From contig PKUO01000059.1 in the NCBI GenBank assembly GCA_002869585.1, positions 1-64,000 on the forward strand: a stretch of DNA of 64,000 nt, in the 5' to 3' direction. This stretch comes from Sedimenticola sp. GTDB taxonomy: Bacteria; Pseudomonadota; Gammaproteobacteria; Chromatiales; Chromatiaceae. This document shows positions 46,830 to 55,368 of the stretch, one piece after another; positions within the stretch are counted from its first letter, which is position 1, and each line of letters begins with the position of its first letter. A program made the translations under genes and the position numbers. Below the pieces are notes generated by a model, which did not search any database, had not been told where the DNA came from, and saw only the letters and a list, made by a program, of their open reading frames with translations.

Positions 46830-48272
46830 CTATTTTGCCGGCAGATATTCGTTGAGTTTTTCCACTACCTGGTCGGCAGTCAGGCCGTATGCCAGCTTGG
46901 TGATGAAGGTTCCATCGGGCGCAACCAGATAGAAACTCGCCGTATGATCCATCAGATACTCGTCCGGATCACGTCCCTCTTCCAGCACCTTCTCATAGCG
47001 TACCCGGTACTGCTCGGTGACCCGCTGAATCATACTGGGGGTTCCGGTCAGGCCGATCAGGTTATTGCCAAAATAGCTCACGTACTGGTTAATCACTTCC
47101 AGTGTGTCGCGTTCCGGGTCAACCGATATGAAATAGGGTTGTATGAGCGACGCCCGTTCGCCCATCTTCTGCAGCGCAGCCGACATGACCTGCAGGGATG
47201 TCGGACAGACATCGGGACAATACGTATAACCAAAATAGATCAGCTGATATTTACCCAGCAGATCCTTCTCCGTGACCAGCTTGCTGTTGTGGTCAACGAG
47301 TAAAAACTTGCCCTCGATAGGCGCATACGCGGGGTAGAGTTCGTCATCTTCCAATACGGCATGTTTTTTTTTCGTGTTGGCCTGGGAATTCAGACACCCT
47401 TTAATGGTGTTGGTGTTGTATTCCATCAACTCGAAATAGAGTTCTGTACCGGGCGTGAACTGGGTGCCAAAGGTATCCAGTTCTGCGCTCGGGACATTGC
47501 TGTCAGCGCTCAGCAGCAGGGGCAGTTCCTTGGCCTCCACCTCTCGTTCCAGCAACAGGCAGGCAAACTCCCCGTTGTTGAGTTTTGCCCGGTTGGTCAG
47601 CAAAGCTGTACCGGATACGCCGGGATGCTGCAGGGATGTGACGGTATTGCCCACCTTCAGGGCATAGGCCTGCTCGAAATACTGCAGGGTATCAAAATAG
47701 GCCAGTCCGACACCGCCCTTGAAACCGCGATAGCCATACTCGAAGCGGCGGTCCAGTTCAGCCACCCGGCCCAGCAGCTTTTTCCTGTTCCGGGAGTAGA
47801 GATGCGCATGGGCCGGATCGTCCGCCATTAACCGCTTGGCTATTTCATCCACCAGAATGATGGCATTGCGTGTATCCAGCCAGAAAAACGGATCACGCTC
47901 CTCCTCGCTCCAGCGCGCCGGGAGTATTTTCAACTCCATGCTATCCAGCAGCGTCTCAACCGTGGTGTCACTCCCCAGCCGGCTGAGCGGCTCGATCAGA
48001 AAACCTTCCAGTTCAGGACCCGCCCAAAACACCAGGTCGGCCTGCTGGAGATCGGCCAGTTGTGCTTCGGTCAACTGATAGTCGAACGGAATCCTGCCCT
48101 GAGGCACGATCAGTTGCAGGCCATCCAATCCCTCCATCAATCCCGCTACCAGGGAATGGATCGGCTTGATGCTGGCAACGACCCGAAACTGATCTTTCGA
48201 CCAGGCAACAGATGACCCTGCCAGCAAAATCAGGGCAAAGATGCAGAACGCAACGCGTGTAACTGTTTTCAT
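46830..48272 (-). CDS. Fusion of a ZnuA-like metal-binding-protein domain with a SCO1/SenC copper chaperone
   Basis: A 480-residue periplasmic protein with a Sec signal (about residues 1-25). Residues about 28-300 follow ZnuA closely from VVASIKPIHSLVAGLMEG through QADLVFWAGPELE and LDTFGTQFTPG. All three positions of the zinc-binding His are Phe (F63, F129, F193). Residues about 315-480 form a SCO thioredoxin-fold domain with the copper ligands C352 and C356 (YCPDVCPTS) and H443 (MDHTASF). SCO proteins load copper into CuA sites, present in both NosZ and cytochrome oxidase. The gene is the last in the nos direction of transcription. The role of the ligand-free ZnuA half is unknown. Confidence 0.9.
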   Translation of the reverse strand: MKTVTRVAFCIFALILLAGSSVAWSKDQFRVVASIKPIHSLVAGLMEGLDGLQLIVPQGRIPFDYQLTEAQLADLQQADLVFWAGPELEGFLIEPLSRLGSDTTVETLLDSMELKILPARWSEEERDPFFWLDTRNAIILVDEIAKRLMADDPAHAHLYSRNRKKLLGRVAELDRRFEYGYRGFKGGVGLAYFDTLQYFEQAYALKVGNTVTSLQHPGVSGTALLTNRAKLNNGEFACLLLEREVEAKELPLLLSADSNVPSAELDTFGTQFTPGTELYFELMEYNTNTIKGCLNSQANTKKKHAVLEDDELYPAYAPIEGKFLLVDHNSKLVTEKDLLGKYQLIYFGYTYCPDVCPTSLQVMSAALQKMGERASLIQPYFISVDPERDTLEVINQYVSYFGNNLIGLTGTPSMIQRVTEQYRVRYEKVLEEGRDPDEYLMDHTASFYLVAPDGTFITKLAYGLTADQVVEKLNEYLPAK

Positions 48273-48296
48273 TTCAAATCCCGTTTGCCTGCGGTC

Positions 48297-48635
48297 TTAG
48301 CGAAAGACCTGTTGCAACACTTTGATTGCCTGATCGACCTGCGCAGTAAACGTCTCTGCGGCAGGGCATTCTGACTGCTCGGCGATGAACTTCAAATATG
48401 AGTCATTGGTTGCGATATCGAAGGCCTCGCCCAACTGTCTGCGCTTTGGCAACGCATTGATCAACGAGCCTTTCATGCGCCGGGTTTCATCCAGAAACTG
48501 GCAATGCAGCGCTATTCCATTGAGTTCGCCAAGGGCGACAATGGAGTTGTACTGTTCATCACTGATCGCGTAAGCCAGATGCGATGTGGCAACTGACAGG
48601 GCAAATATCCAGATTCTCAAACCATGCTTAATCAT
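48297..48635 (-). CDS. Small secreted protein, unknown
   Basis: A 112-residue protein with a Sec signal (residues 1-23, ending HLAYA). The mature part is helical, with two cysteines (IALHCQFLDE and EQSECPAAE) that could form a disulfide. ATG at 48633-48635 is preferred to a TTG three codons earlier. It lies between the ZnuA-SCO fusion (24 bases) and menA (about 100 bases), all on the same strand, which hints at a role in the same copper/respiratory context. No family recognised. Confidence 0.6.
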   Translation of the reverse strand: MIKHGLRIWIFALSVATSHLAYAISDEQYNSIVALGELNGIALHCQFLDETRRMKGSLINALPKRRQLGEAFDIATNDSYLKFIAEQSECPAAETFTAQVDQAIKVLQQVFR

Positions 48636-48732
48636 CAAATTCAACCTGATCTCATCAATTCGGCACGAAGATTATATGACTGCAGACAGCCTGTAACTGC
48701 CCAATATCAAATCGGGATAGCAATACCCTGCA

Positions 48733-49644
48733 TCACAGCAATGACAGATACAGCCCGACAGAAAGAGCCAAAGTAAGCAGCAACTGCGCCCGCACTGTTC
48801 TCACCAACAGCCTGTTCATTTCAGGTCCAGGCATTGTTCGCCAGAACAGCAGTGCATTGCCCATAAACCAGGGAAGAGTGACCAGCCCAAGCAATGACCC
48901 CAGAGGATAAGAAGCCAGCGTACTGGCCAACACTATCAGCACAAAGGGCAGTAACATAAACAGTGCGTAAACCACGCGCACATGCGTTAGATCAAGCAAT
49001 ATGGCTAAAGTTCGACGGCCGGCGCGGGTATCGCCCTCAACATCGCGGGTATTGTTCACCAGCAGAACGGCCGCGGCCGGAAGGCCGATTGCCACGCCCC
49101 ACAACAGCAGTCCGGGATTGAAATTCCGGGTATGGAGATAATAGGTACCTGCAACTGCGGCAATGCCGAAAAACAGAATGACGAACAATTCACCCAGGGG
49201 GGTTCTTGAAATGGGCCAGGGACCGTGAGAATAGGCAAACCCGGCGGTAAGCGACAGAATCCCCAGCAGCAGTATCGGCAATCCGCCCACCCAGACCAGA
49301 TAAATACCGATCATTCCGGCCAGCAAGAACATCAGATACCCTGCCCTGGTCACCTCGGCAGGCGTGGCCTGGCCTGTTGCCGTAATACGCTCCGGGCCGA
49401 TTCTCTGCTGATCATCGGTACCGTTGATATAGTCTGCTGAATCATTGAACAGATTGGTACCTGCCTGTATCGCCACTGCAGCGAGAATCACCAGCCCTGG
49501 CAGCAACCAGTTGGCCGATTCCGGTTTCTCGACCAAGGCCAGAACTGTACCCAGCACAACGGGAGAAAAAGACAACGCAAGGGTTCGCGGCCGAATCGCC
49601 ATGAACCAGAGAACAGCCTGTCGCTTGATTTCGTCGCTATTCAT
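48733..49644 (-). CDS. menA: MenA-type 1,4-dihydroxy-2-naphthoate polyprenyltransferase
   Basis: A 303-residue UbiA-superfamily prenyltransferase with eight or nine helices. It has the two Asp-rich motifs NLFNDSADYINGTD and NNTRDVEGDTRAGRRTLA; the latter (NNxRDxxxDxxxGxRTL) is typical of MenA, not UbiA. The enzyme attaches the isoprenoid tail in menaquinone synthesis. It follows nosY by 22 bases in the same direction. This is notable because NosG/NosH-type modules are thought to oxidise menaquinol. No other men gene is in the window. Confidence 0.8.
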   Translation of the reverse strand: MNSDEIKRQAVLWFMAIRPRTLALSFSPVVLGTVLALVEKPESANWLLPGLVILAAVAIQAGTNLFNDSADYINGTDDQQRIGPERITATGQATPAEVTRAGYLMFLLAGMIGIYLVWVGGLPILLLGILSLTAGFAYSHGPWPISRTPLGELFVILFFGIAAVAGTYYLHTRNFNPGLLLWGVAIGLPAAAVLLVNNTRDVEGDTRAGRRTLAILLDLTHVRVVYALFMLLPFVLIVLASTLASYPLGSLLGLVTLPWFMGNALLFWRTMPGPEMNRLLVRTVRAQLLLTLALSVGLYLSLL

Positions 49645-49666
49645 GGGCGCCGGTAGGCATCAGCCA

Positions 49667-50494
49667 CTAGGGCAAATCACTGCGGCGAAACAGAAAATAC
49701 CCTACCGAGGCACAGATCACACCGACAACAATCGGATAGATCAACGCATAGGTGATATAACCGGCCTGTCCAAAGGTATCCAGAATCACGTAGGCCGAGG
49801 GGCCAAGCAATACCAGTTGCGGATCAAACAACATCATGGTGGCGGTGCGGAACACCTGCATCGGGTTGATCAGCGCAATCATCACCGCGGTCTCTGCGGG
49901 CAGATGCTCCTGAATAAGTACGCCGAGCAGAATCAGATCGAGAAACAACAGCAGGGTCAGCCAGACCACAAAAGCAGCGCCCTGGGCCACATCCGAGCTT
50001 CTCGCCAGGGTGGAGATAAGCATGCCGATACCGAGAAAACACCAGGCCAGAGCCATCAGCAACGCAGAATAGTAGATCAGCAGATCCCAGGGAATTTCGC
50101 CCCCTTTGATCAGGCCCCAGATGGTAGCGCCTACCAGAGCAAGAAAAACCGGCATGAAAACCACGAAAAAGCGTCCGAAGATCTTGCCCCAGAACCAGGC
50201 CGACAGGGGAATCGGCAAGGAGAGCAGATATTCAAAGACTCCGGCCTCCCGGTCACCCGCCACCGAGCGTACCGTGGTGATCAGCACAAACACCGGCAGG
50301 ATGGCCATGGCGAGCTGGATATAGGTCAGCAGCAACCTGGACAGCCCGGTAAAGCCCATGATTCTTGACTCGGCCAGGCCATAGGCGAACAGCACCACGA
50401 CCAGTCCACCAAACACCAGGGTATAGATCAGAAACCAGCGCGCCCTGAGTGATTCCACAATATCCGTCAATGCGGTCAGCCAAAGATATCTCAT
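49667..50494 (-). CDS. nosY: Copper-site assembly ABC permease NosY
   Basis: A 275-residue, six-helix ABC-2 type permease that forms the NosFY ATPase complex with NosD needed to build the copper-sulfide CuZ site of NosZ. TVRSVAGDREAGVFEYLLSLPI is characteristic of this permease class. Its start overlaps the nosL stop (ATGA). Position after nosF and nosL fixes the identity. Confidence 0.9.
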   Translation of the reverse strand: MRYLWLTALTDIVESLRARWFLIYTLVFGGLVVVLFAYGLAESRIMGFTGLSRLLLTYIQLAMAILPVFVLITTVRSVAGDREAGVFEYLLSLPIPLSAWFWGKIFGRFFVVFMPVFLALVGATIWGLIKGGEIPWDLLIYYSALLMALAWCFLGIGMLISTLARSSDVAQGAAFVVWLTLLLFLDLILLGVLIQEHLPAETAVMIALINPMQVFRTATMMLFDPQLVLLGPSAYVILDTFGQAGYITYALIYPIVVGVICASVGYFLFRRSDLP

Positions 50495-51063
50495 TGTTCG
50501 TTTTGACCCTTGTTTTCAGACTGGTTGATTTCCCTGCGTTGTTCCGCCTGTTCCCTGAGCTTGTCCACCAGGTGGGTGGAGTGCGCATTGAATCGCTCTT
50601 CGATATCAAAAATGTGTTGCTTGGCTGCCGCGAAGTCCAGACCATCGGCGGCAGCCTCTGACTGTGCGCCCAGACCATACTCCATGGGTGTGATCTGGCC
50701 CTGTACATAGGTTGCCGTTCTGGCGTCAATCCATTTTCCGGTACGGTGATCGTTCACCCAGATTTCCGTTTTCGGATCATCCCGCCAAGGCTTGTCTTCC
50801 AGCCACAACAGGGCACAGCCAATATCATCGAACATCAGAACCTGGGAGCGTTTCTTGTCTTCTGGTTGATAACGAACCTGGGCCGAGTGATTGCGATCAC
50901 TCAACACCATTCGACAGCGCTCGCAGGCATCGCGATCCCATTTCACCTCCAGCGGGCCATTTTCCGGAGGACCTGAACAGGCACCCAGAAAAGCAGACAG
51001 CATAACAAGCAGCAGGATCGAAACGGGCTTGAGCCGGCGTATGGCGATAAACCCCTCTGGCAC
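50491..51063 (-). CDS. nosL: Copper-binding lipoprotein NosL
   Basis: A 190-residue outer-membrane-type lipoprotein: signal with lipobox LGAC, then the copper site motif CERCRMVLSD. NosL delivers Cu(I) for NosZ maturation. The start is GTG at 51061-51063, with GGGGA upstream inside the end of nosF. A charged Glu/Gln-rich C-terminal tail (after about residue 150) extends beyond the conserved domain. Confidence 0.93.
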   Translation of the reverse strand: MPEGFIAIRRLKPVSILLLVMLSAFLGACSGPPENGPLEVKWDRDACERCRMVLSDRNHSAQVRYQPEDKKRSQVLMFDDIGCALLWLEDKPWRDDPKTEIWVNDHRTGKWIDARTATYVQGQITPMEYGLGAQSEAAADGLDFAAAKQHIFDIEERFNAHSTHLVDKLREQAEQRREINQSENKGQNEQ

Positions 51064-51065
51064 GG

Positions 51066-51923
51066 CTATTCCCCTGTTTCCGACAACTGGATGTTGGCAA
51101 GCAGCGCGGCATAACGGGACAGAACGCCAAGAAAGCGCAAACGGTCAGGTCCGGCGATCTCTCCCTGCCAGGTCCGATCGCCGTCCGACCCGACAAATCC
51201 CCACTCCCGGATTGTTTTCGCGAAGGCATCCTCTTTGCGGATAAGCCCGACCCTGCATTTCAGCTTGCTGGCCATCTCGACCAGATCAGCGACCCGGTCA
51301 TCGAGCACGATCTTGCCCTGATCCATCTCGACCACCCGGTTTACCAGCGCCACCACTTCATCCAGACGATGGCTGGAGATAATCATCGCCGCCTGATGCT
51401 TTTTCTCGGCCAGCAACCCAAAGAAGATATGGCGCGCCTCGGGGTCCAGGTTGGCCGCGGGTTCGTCCAGCACCAATAATTCACTGTCTCGGCCCAGGGC
51501 TACTGCAATCAGCAACTTCTGCTTTTGCCCGCCGGAGAGCTTAACGAACGGCTGCTTCATGAAACGGCCAATATCCAGCCCCAGTTTGGTAGCGACATCA
51601 ATCATGCGCTCCGGGTCGGTATCACAAACCGTGGCGGCAAAGCGGATCAACTGGCCCACCGGCATTTTCAGCGGTGGCGGCAATTGCGGCACGAAACCCA
51701 CCTTGGAAAGCACAGCCTGACGATTGGCCCGCGGTTCCAGACTATCGATTGTGACGCGCCCATCGTAGGTGTATTCACCCAGCAGGCATCTGATTAAAGT
51801 GGTTTTACCGGCCCCGTTGGAGCCAACCAAGGCCACACGGTGCCCTCTGGCGATATCCAGATCGATACCCTTGAGCACTTCATTGCGACGGAATTTTTTG
51901 ACAACACCCTGAAACTCAATCAT
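51066..51923 (-). CDS. nosF: ABC ATPase NosF
   Basis: A 285-residue ABC ATPase that powers NosY: Walker A GSNGAGKTT, Q-loop FVPQLPPPL, signature LSGGQKQKL, Walker B LLVLDEPAA. The short C-terminal extension is normal for NosF. A very strong hairpin separates it from nosH upstream. Start ATG at 51921-51923. Confidence 0.92.
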   Translation of the reverse strand: MIEFQGVVKKFRRNEVLKGIDLDIARGHRVALVGSNGAGKTTLIRCLLGEYTYDGRVTIDSLEPRANRQAVLSKVGFVPQLPPPLKMPVGQLIRFAATVCDTDPERMIDVATKLGLDIGRFMKQPFVKLSGGQKQKLLIAVALGRDSELLVLDEPAANLDPEARHIFFGLLAEKKHQAAMIISSHRLDEVVALVNRVVEMDQGKIVLDDRVADLVEMASKLKCRVGLIRKEDAFAKTIREWGFVGSDGDRTWQGEIAGPDRLRFLGVLSRYAALLANIQLSETGE

Positions 51924-51955
51924 TCAGAAACCTTAAACCAGATAGACACACGCAC

Positions 51956-51988
51956 AAGGATCAGCCCGGTTTTTCCGGGCTGATCCTT
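51956..51988 (-). other. Long perfect hairpin between nosH and nosF
   Basis: A perfect 14-bp stem (AAGGATCAGCCCGG / CCGGGCTGATCCTT) with a 5-base loop. In the transcribed direction it is followed by GTGCGTG, not a T-run. It is more likely an mRNA-stability or processing element splitting nosZ...nosH from nosFLY than a full terminator. Confidence 0.7.
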
Positions 51989-52035
51989 AGTGACAATGAC
52001 AGGTATTCTACTTTGTGGTGGAGCAAAGCACACCC

Positions 52036-53007
52036 TCAAAGATGCTTGCCAATCCCCTTCATTTCGAAATTCAAACTATTGGTCGGGCAGACATCCACGC
52101 ACATGCCACACCGGGTGCAATCGGCACTGACATCGACGTTGACATCCGAGGCACGCCCCTTGATGGTCATATCGAGCACATGGGGGACCAGACAGACACT
52201 ACGGCAATCACCTTCGTGATGACAATCCTTGACGTTATATTTGACCCGCAGCGGCGAGATTGCCCCAACCACCCCGTAGGTGATACCGATGGGACAGACA
52301 TAACGACACCAGGCGCGGCGGGAATAGAACACCTCGAACAGCAGCACCAGTCCTACCCAGATCAGCGCAATACCGGGACCATAGATCAGTGCCCGACTGA
52401 CGATGCCGGTCACCGAAATGGTTTCAAACACGGTATAACCGGAAATCAGCGCCATGAGTGCAAACAGGACATAAAAAACCGTGCGCACGCGGCGGTCGAA
52501 AGTGCGGTTCTTGACCCAGTTTTTCTTCACCAGATAAAGGTGCAGGGATTCCGCCCACTCCGACAACAGGTGATAAGGGCATACCCAGGAGCAAAAGGTT
52601 CGCCCGCCGAGGAGTATCCAGATGATGAACACGGTAACCGTGCCGATCACCAGGTTGAGCACCATATGCTTGAAGGCCAGTGTAACCTGTAGCGCCGAAT
52701 TGAGATCGGCCATGTGAAAACCGACAAACCGGGAGGCCGTCAACGCGCCTTCCAGAATCTGCACATCAAAATAATAGGAGACGACAAACAGCAGGTTAAT
52801 GAAAATCAAGGTCGCCCAACGACGATTTCGCCACTTGGTCGAAGCGGGACCATGCTCTTCCTGCAGTTGTTGAAAGTCCGCCTTGGTAAAGGGGTTTTCT
52901 TTCTTGTACAGATGTATCTCTTTAACTTCAACAGACATCTGCTCTTTGCTGGGCCGGGTGGGTGCAGCGCCAAACAGCTGTTTCAGGGACTCAGTGATGT
53001 AGCTCAT
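52036..53007 (-). CDS. nosH: Polyferredoxin-type membrane protein NosH (NapH-like)
   Basis: A 323-residue inner-membrane protein with four or five helices, two CxxxCP motifs (FCSWVCPYHL and WCRYVCPIGI) and two C-terminal ferredoxin clusters, the last CTRCGMCVDVCP. Together with NosG it forms a quinol dehydrogenase feeding NosZ in clade II clusters, replacing NosR. ATG at 53005-53007 with GAGG upstream is chosen over a longer frame. Seven bases separate it from nosG. Confidence 0.88.
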   Translation of the reverse strand: MSYITESLKQLFGAAPTRPSKEQMSVEVKEIHLYKKENPFTKADFQQLQEEHGPASTKWRNRRWATLIFINLLFVVSYYFDVQILEGALTASRFVGFHMADLNSALQVTLAFKHMVLNLVIGTVTVFIIWILLGGRTFCSWVCPYHLLSEWAESLHLYLVKKNWVKNRTFDRRVRTVFYVLFALMALISGYTVFETISVTGIVSRALIYGPGIALIWVGLVLLFEVFYSRRAWCRYVCPIGITYGVVGAISPLRVKYNVKDCHHEGDCRSVCLVPHVLDMTIKGRASDVNVDVSADCTRCGMCVDVCPTNSLNFEMKGIGKHL

Positions 53008-53014
53008 AGATACC

Positions 53015-53860
53015 TCACGCCATATCCGTAAACTTTTCGATGTTGATGACGATGGCCGGCGGCTCAGGTGGACAGACCATTTCACAAACACCACAACCGA
53101 CGCAGCCTTCCTTTATCACCGGAACCATCGCGCCATTGGTCGCTCCATCGACCGGCTCCAGGGCGATAGCGTGTTGCGGGGGACACTGATTCTGGTCGCC
53201 GGATGGCGGCTTGCCTTCGGCACACTGAGAAATACGGATCTCAATCGGACACTGCCTGACACAGAGGTCACAGAGTTCCAGATCATAGGGATGATCGGCG
53301 ACCTGGATCGGATTCCAGCGATCGATTTCGTCATACCGGAGCTTACCTTTGTAGTCTGCACCCCTGGCCAGCCCCTTGAAACCTTTGCCCTGTATCGCCA
53401 GGCAGGCTTTCGGACGCGACAGCTCTGCAAACCCCATACGGGACTCTGCAGGGTAGTTCAAATCATGGGTCAGAGCGCCGGTGGGACAGGCCAGTACACA
53501 CTGAAGACCATCACAGGAGAAATCGCAGGCCTGGTCGCGTGCATTGATGTAGGGCGTGCCCACGCCAACACCGCTCTGCAGATCATCGAGAATGATCGCC
53601 TCTACCGGACAAACCTGGACGCATTGACCACATTTGATACAAGAGGCTAGATACTCCTGCTCATCATTGGGTGTTTTCAGGGCGCCGGGTGGACGCAAAC
53701 GCAATACATCACCCCGTGCCGCCGGGATCAGACCGAGCAGAGAAAAACCGGTAACACCGGCCGCCAGCACAGCGGTGCGGAGGAACTCTCTGCGTTCCTG
53801 CTCGCGCCTGCGGCCCGCCGGTTTTATCTTCTTCGCCTTGCCGACAACTTTGTCGTTCAT
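53015..53860 (-). CDS. nosG: Periplasmic iron-sulfur protein NosG (NapG-like)
   Basis: A 281-residue protein with a Tat signal (RREFLRTAVLAAGV) and four [4Fe-4S] motifs, e.g. CIKCGQCVQVCP, CDFSCDGLQCVLACP, CDLCVRQCP and CVGCGVCEMVCPP. It takes electrons from NosH and passes them to periplasmic cytochromes. Order D-G-H matches Wolinella-type nos clusters. Confidence 0.9.
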   Translation of the reverse strand: MNDKVVGKAKKIKPAGRRREQERREFLRTAVLAAGVTGFSLLGLIPAARGDVLRLRPPGALKTPNDEQEYLASCIKCGQCVQVCPVEAIILDDLQSGVGVGTPYINARDQACDFSCDGLQCVLACPTGALTHDLNYPAESRMGFAELSRPKACLAIQGKGFKGLARGADYKGKLRYDEIDRWNPIQVADHPYDLELCDLCVRQCPIEIRISQCAEGKPPSGDQNQCPPQHAIALEPVDGATNGAMVPVIKEGCVGCGVCEMVCPPEPPAIVINIEKFTDMA

Positions 53861-53892
53861 TTGCTTGGTTACCTTTTGCTATATCCTGCCAA

Positions 53893-55320
53893 TCAATTCT
53901 GCAGGGATTCCCGCAATGCCTTTAGAGCATCGAAAGAACCTGCCCCTTCGCTGCCTGACTGGTCAGGTTGGGATTGCTCCCCTATATCACTTCCCTCTGT
54001 TTTTGTTTTATCTGCCCCTGCAAAATCCCTTGAGACAGTTGCAACCATTAATGGTTTTTTATCACGTACCAGCATGTTCGGATCGGAAAACGGCGCCAGT
54101 CTTTCCAGAAAATCAAGCACTTCCATAACTGGAGAACCCTTGAAGAAACGTGCCGAGGGAACATCCATCCACAGACGATCCGCGTAGCTATAGAGTTCGT
54201 AAGGATTATCGCCGACCATATCGGCATCCTGGTCAAAACCTTCAAAATCGTCCCAGTAATTGCCTTCCCAGGTGTTTCGATTTGCAGTCTTACCGCCACT
54301 GACAACCACTTGGGTAATGTTGCCTTTAAAGGCATTACCCTGAAAAACATTGCCAATCCAGTCGTTGAGAAACAGAACTCCCACACCGCTGTAGGCAATC
54401 AGATTATCGGTGATTCTATTGGTTGTATCCGGCTGAAAAGGCGACACGTCAAGATAGAGGCCGGTGGCGCAATAGAGCACCTTGTTACCCGTGACCACCA
54501 CATCTGAGGTCTCTTTGAATCCAATGCCCATCCCGGTGGCGCCTATGGCGTGAGCGATATAGTTATCTTTGAGGACCACACCATCGCTGTACATGACGAA
54601 GATTCCCACCGAGTTGTCTTCGTAGTGATTACCGATAACCTCGTTGTATTGCGAGTACATGAAATGCAGCGAATAACGCCCGCCCCTGGCGTCATTACGC
54701 GCAATCAGATTATCCCGCGAATACCAGACCACCATATCCCTGGAGTTCCGGATGATATTATCGGTGATCTTGTTATTAAACGAATACCAAAGCCTGATTG
54801 CATCACCCCTGACACCCAGGTCAAAGTCTTTCGATGAAATCCGGTTACCCCGGACAATATTGTTCTCCGACTGCTGCAGATCAATACCGAACAAGGAGTT
54901 GTCGATGACGTTGTCGCGGATGACATTGAAATTACCCCGAACCTGCACACCCGAATCAATATCGTTATGGGATTCGCCAGAGTTGGTCAGGTGCAAATTC
55001 TTCAGCGTGGCGCCGTCAGTATCGAGTATGAATACCGATCCCTTGCCACCAGAATCGATTGTCACTTTATTCTGTCCATCGATAACCATGGGTTTATCGA
55101 CAATCACCGGTCCGGCATAGGTGCCGGGAGGGGGTATCAGGGTGCTGTTGGGCTCTGCTGCATCGACAAGTTGTTGGAACGGGATAAGTTCTCCCTCTTC
55201 AGCCACTGACTGAAGAGGGAGAATAAACATGCCAACCAATACACATAATAAAGTGAGCAGAGTTACTTGAATCGGAGATCTGCTTTCGCGGTGAATCCAG
55301 TATTTAAAATTGAAACCCAC
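53893..55320 (-). CDS. nosD: Copper-centre maturation protein NosD
   Basis: A 475-residue periplasmic right-handed beta-helix protein (repeated N-x-I-x-x-N turns such as NKITDNIIRNSRDM and NEVIGNHYEDNSVG) with a Sec signal after an unusually long basic N-terminus. The domain ends with YWDDFEGFDQDADMVGDNPY, conserved in NosD. NosD works with NosFY in CuZ biogenesis. The last 40 residues are low-complexity and specific to this protein. Confidence 0.93.
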   Translation of the reverse strand: MGFNFKYWIHRESRSPIQVTLLTLLCVLVGMFILPLQSVAEEGELIPFQQLVDAAEPNSTLIPPPGTYAGPVIVDKPMVIDGQNKVTIDSGGKGSVFILDTDGATLKNLHLTNSGESHNDIDSGVQVRGNFNVIRDNVIDNSLFGIDLQQSENNIVRGNRISSKDFDLGVRGDAIRLWYSFNNKITDNIIRNSRDMVVWYSRDNLIARNDARGGRYSLHFMYSQYNEVIGNHYEDNSVGIFVMYSDGVVLKDNYIAHAIGATGMGIGFKETSDVVVTGNKVLYCATGLYLDVSPFQPDTTNRITDNLIAYSGVGVLFLNDWIGNVFQGNAFKGNITQVVVSGGKTANRNTWEGNYWDDFEGFDQDADMVGDNPYELYSYADRLWMDVPSARFFKGSPVMEVLDFLERLAPFSDPNMLVRDKKPLMVATVSRDFAGADKTKTEGSDIGEQSQPDQSGSEGAGSFDALKALRESLQN

Positions 55321-55368
55321 AAAAGATCTCCAGATTGCCTCATCAAACAGTATTGGCGGACATCCATA

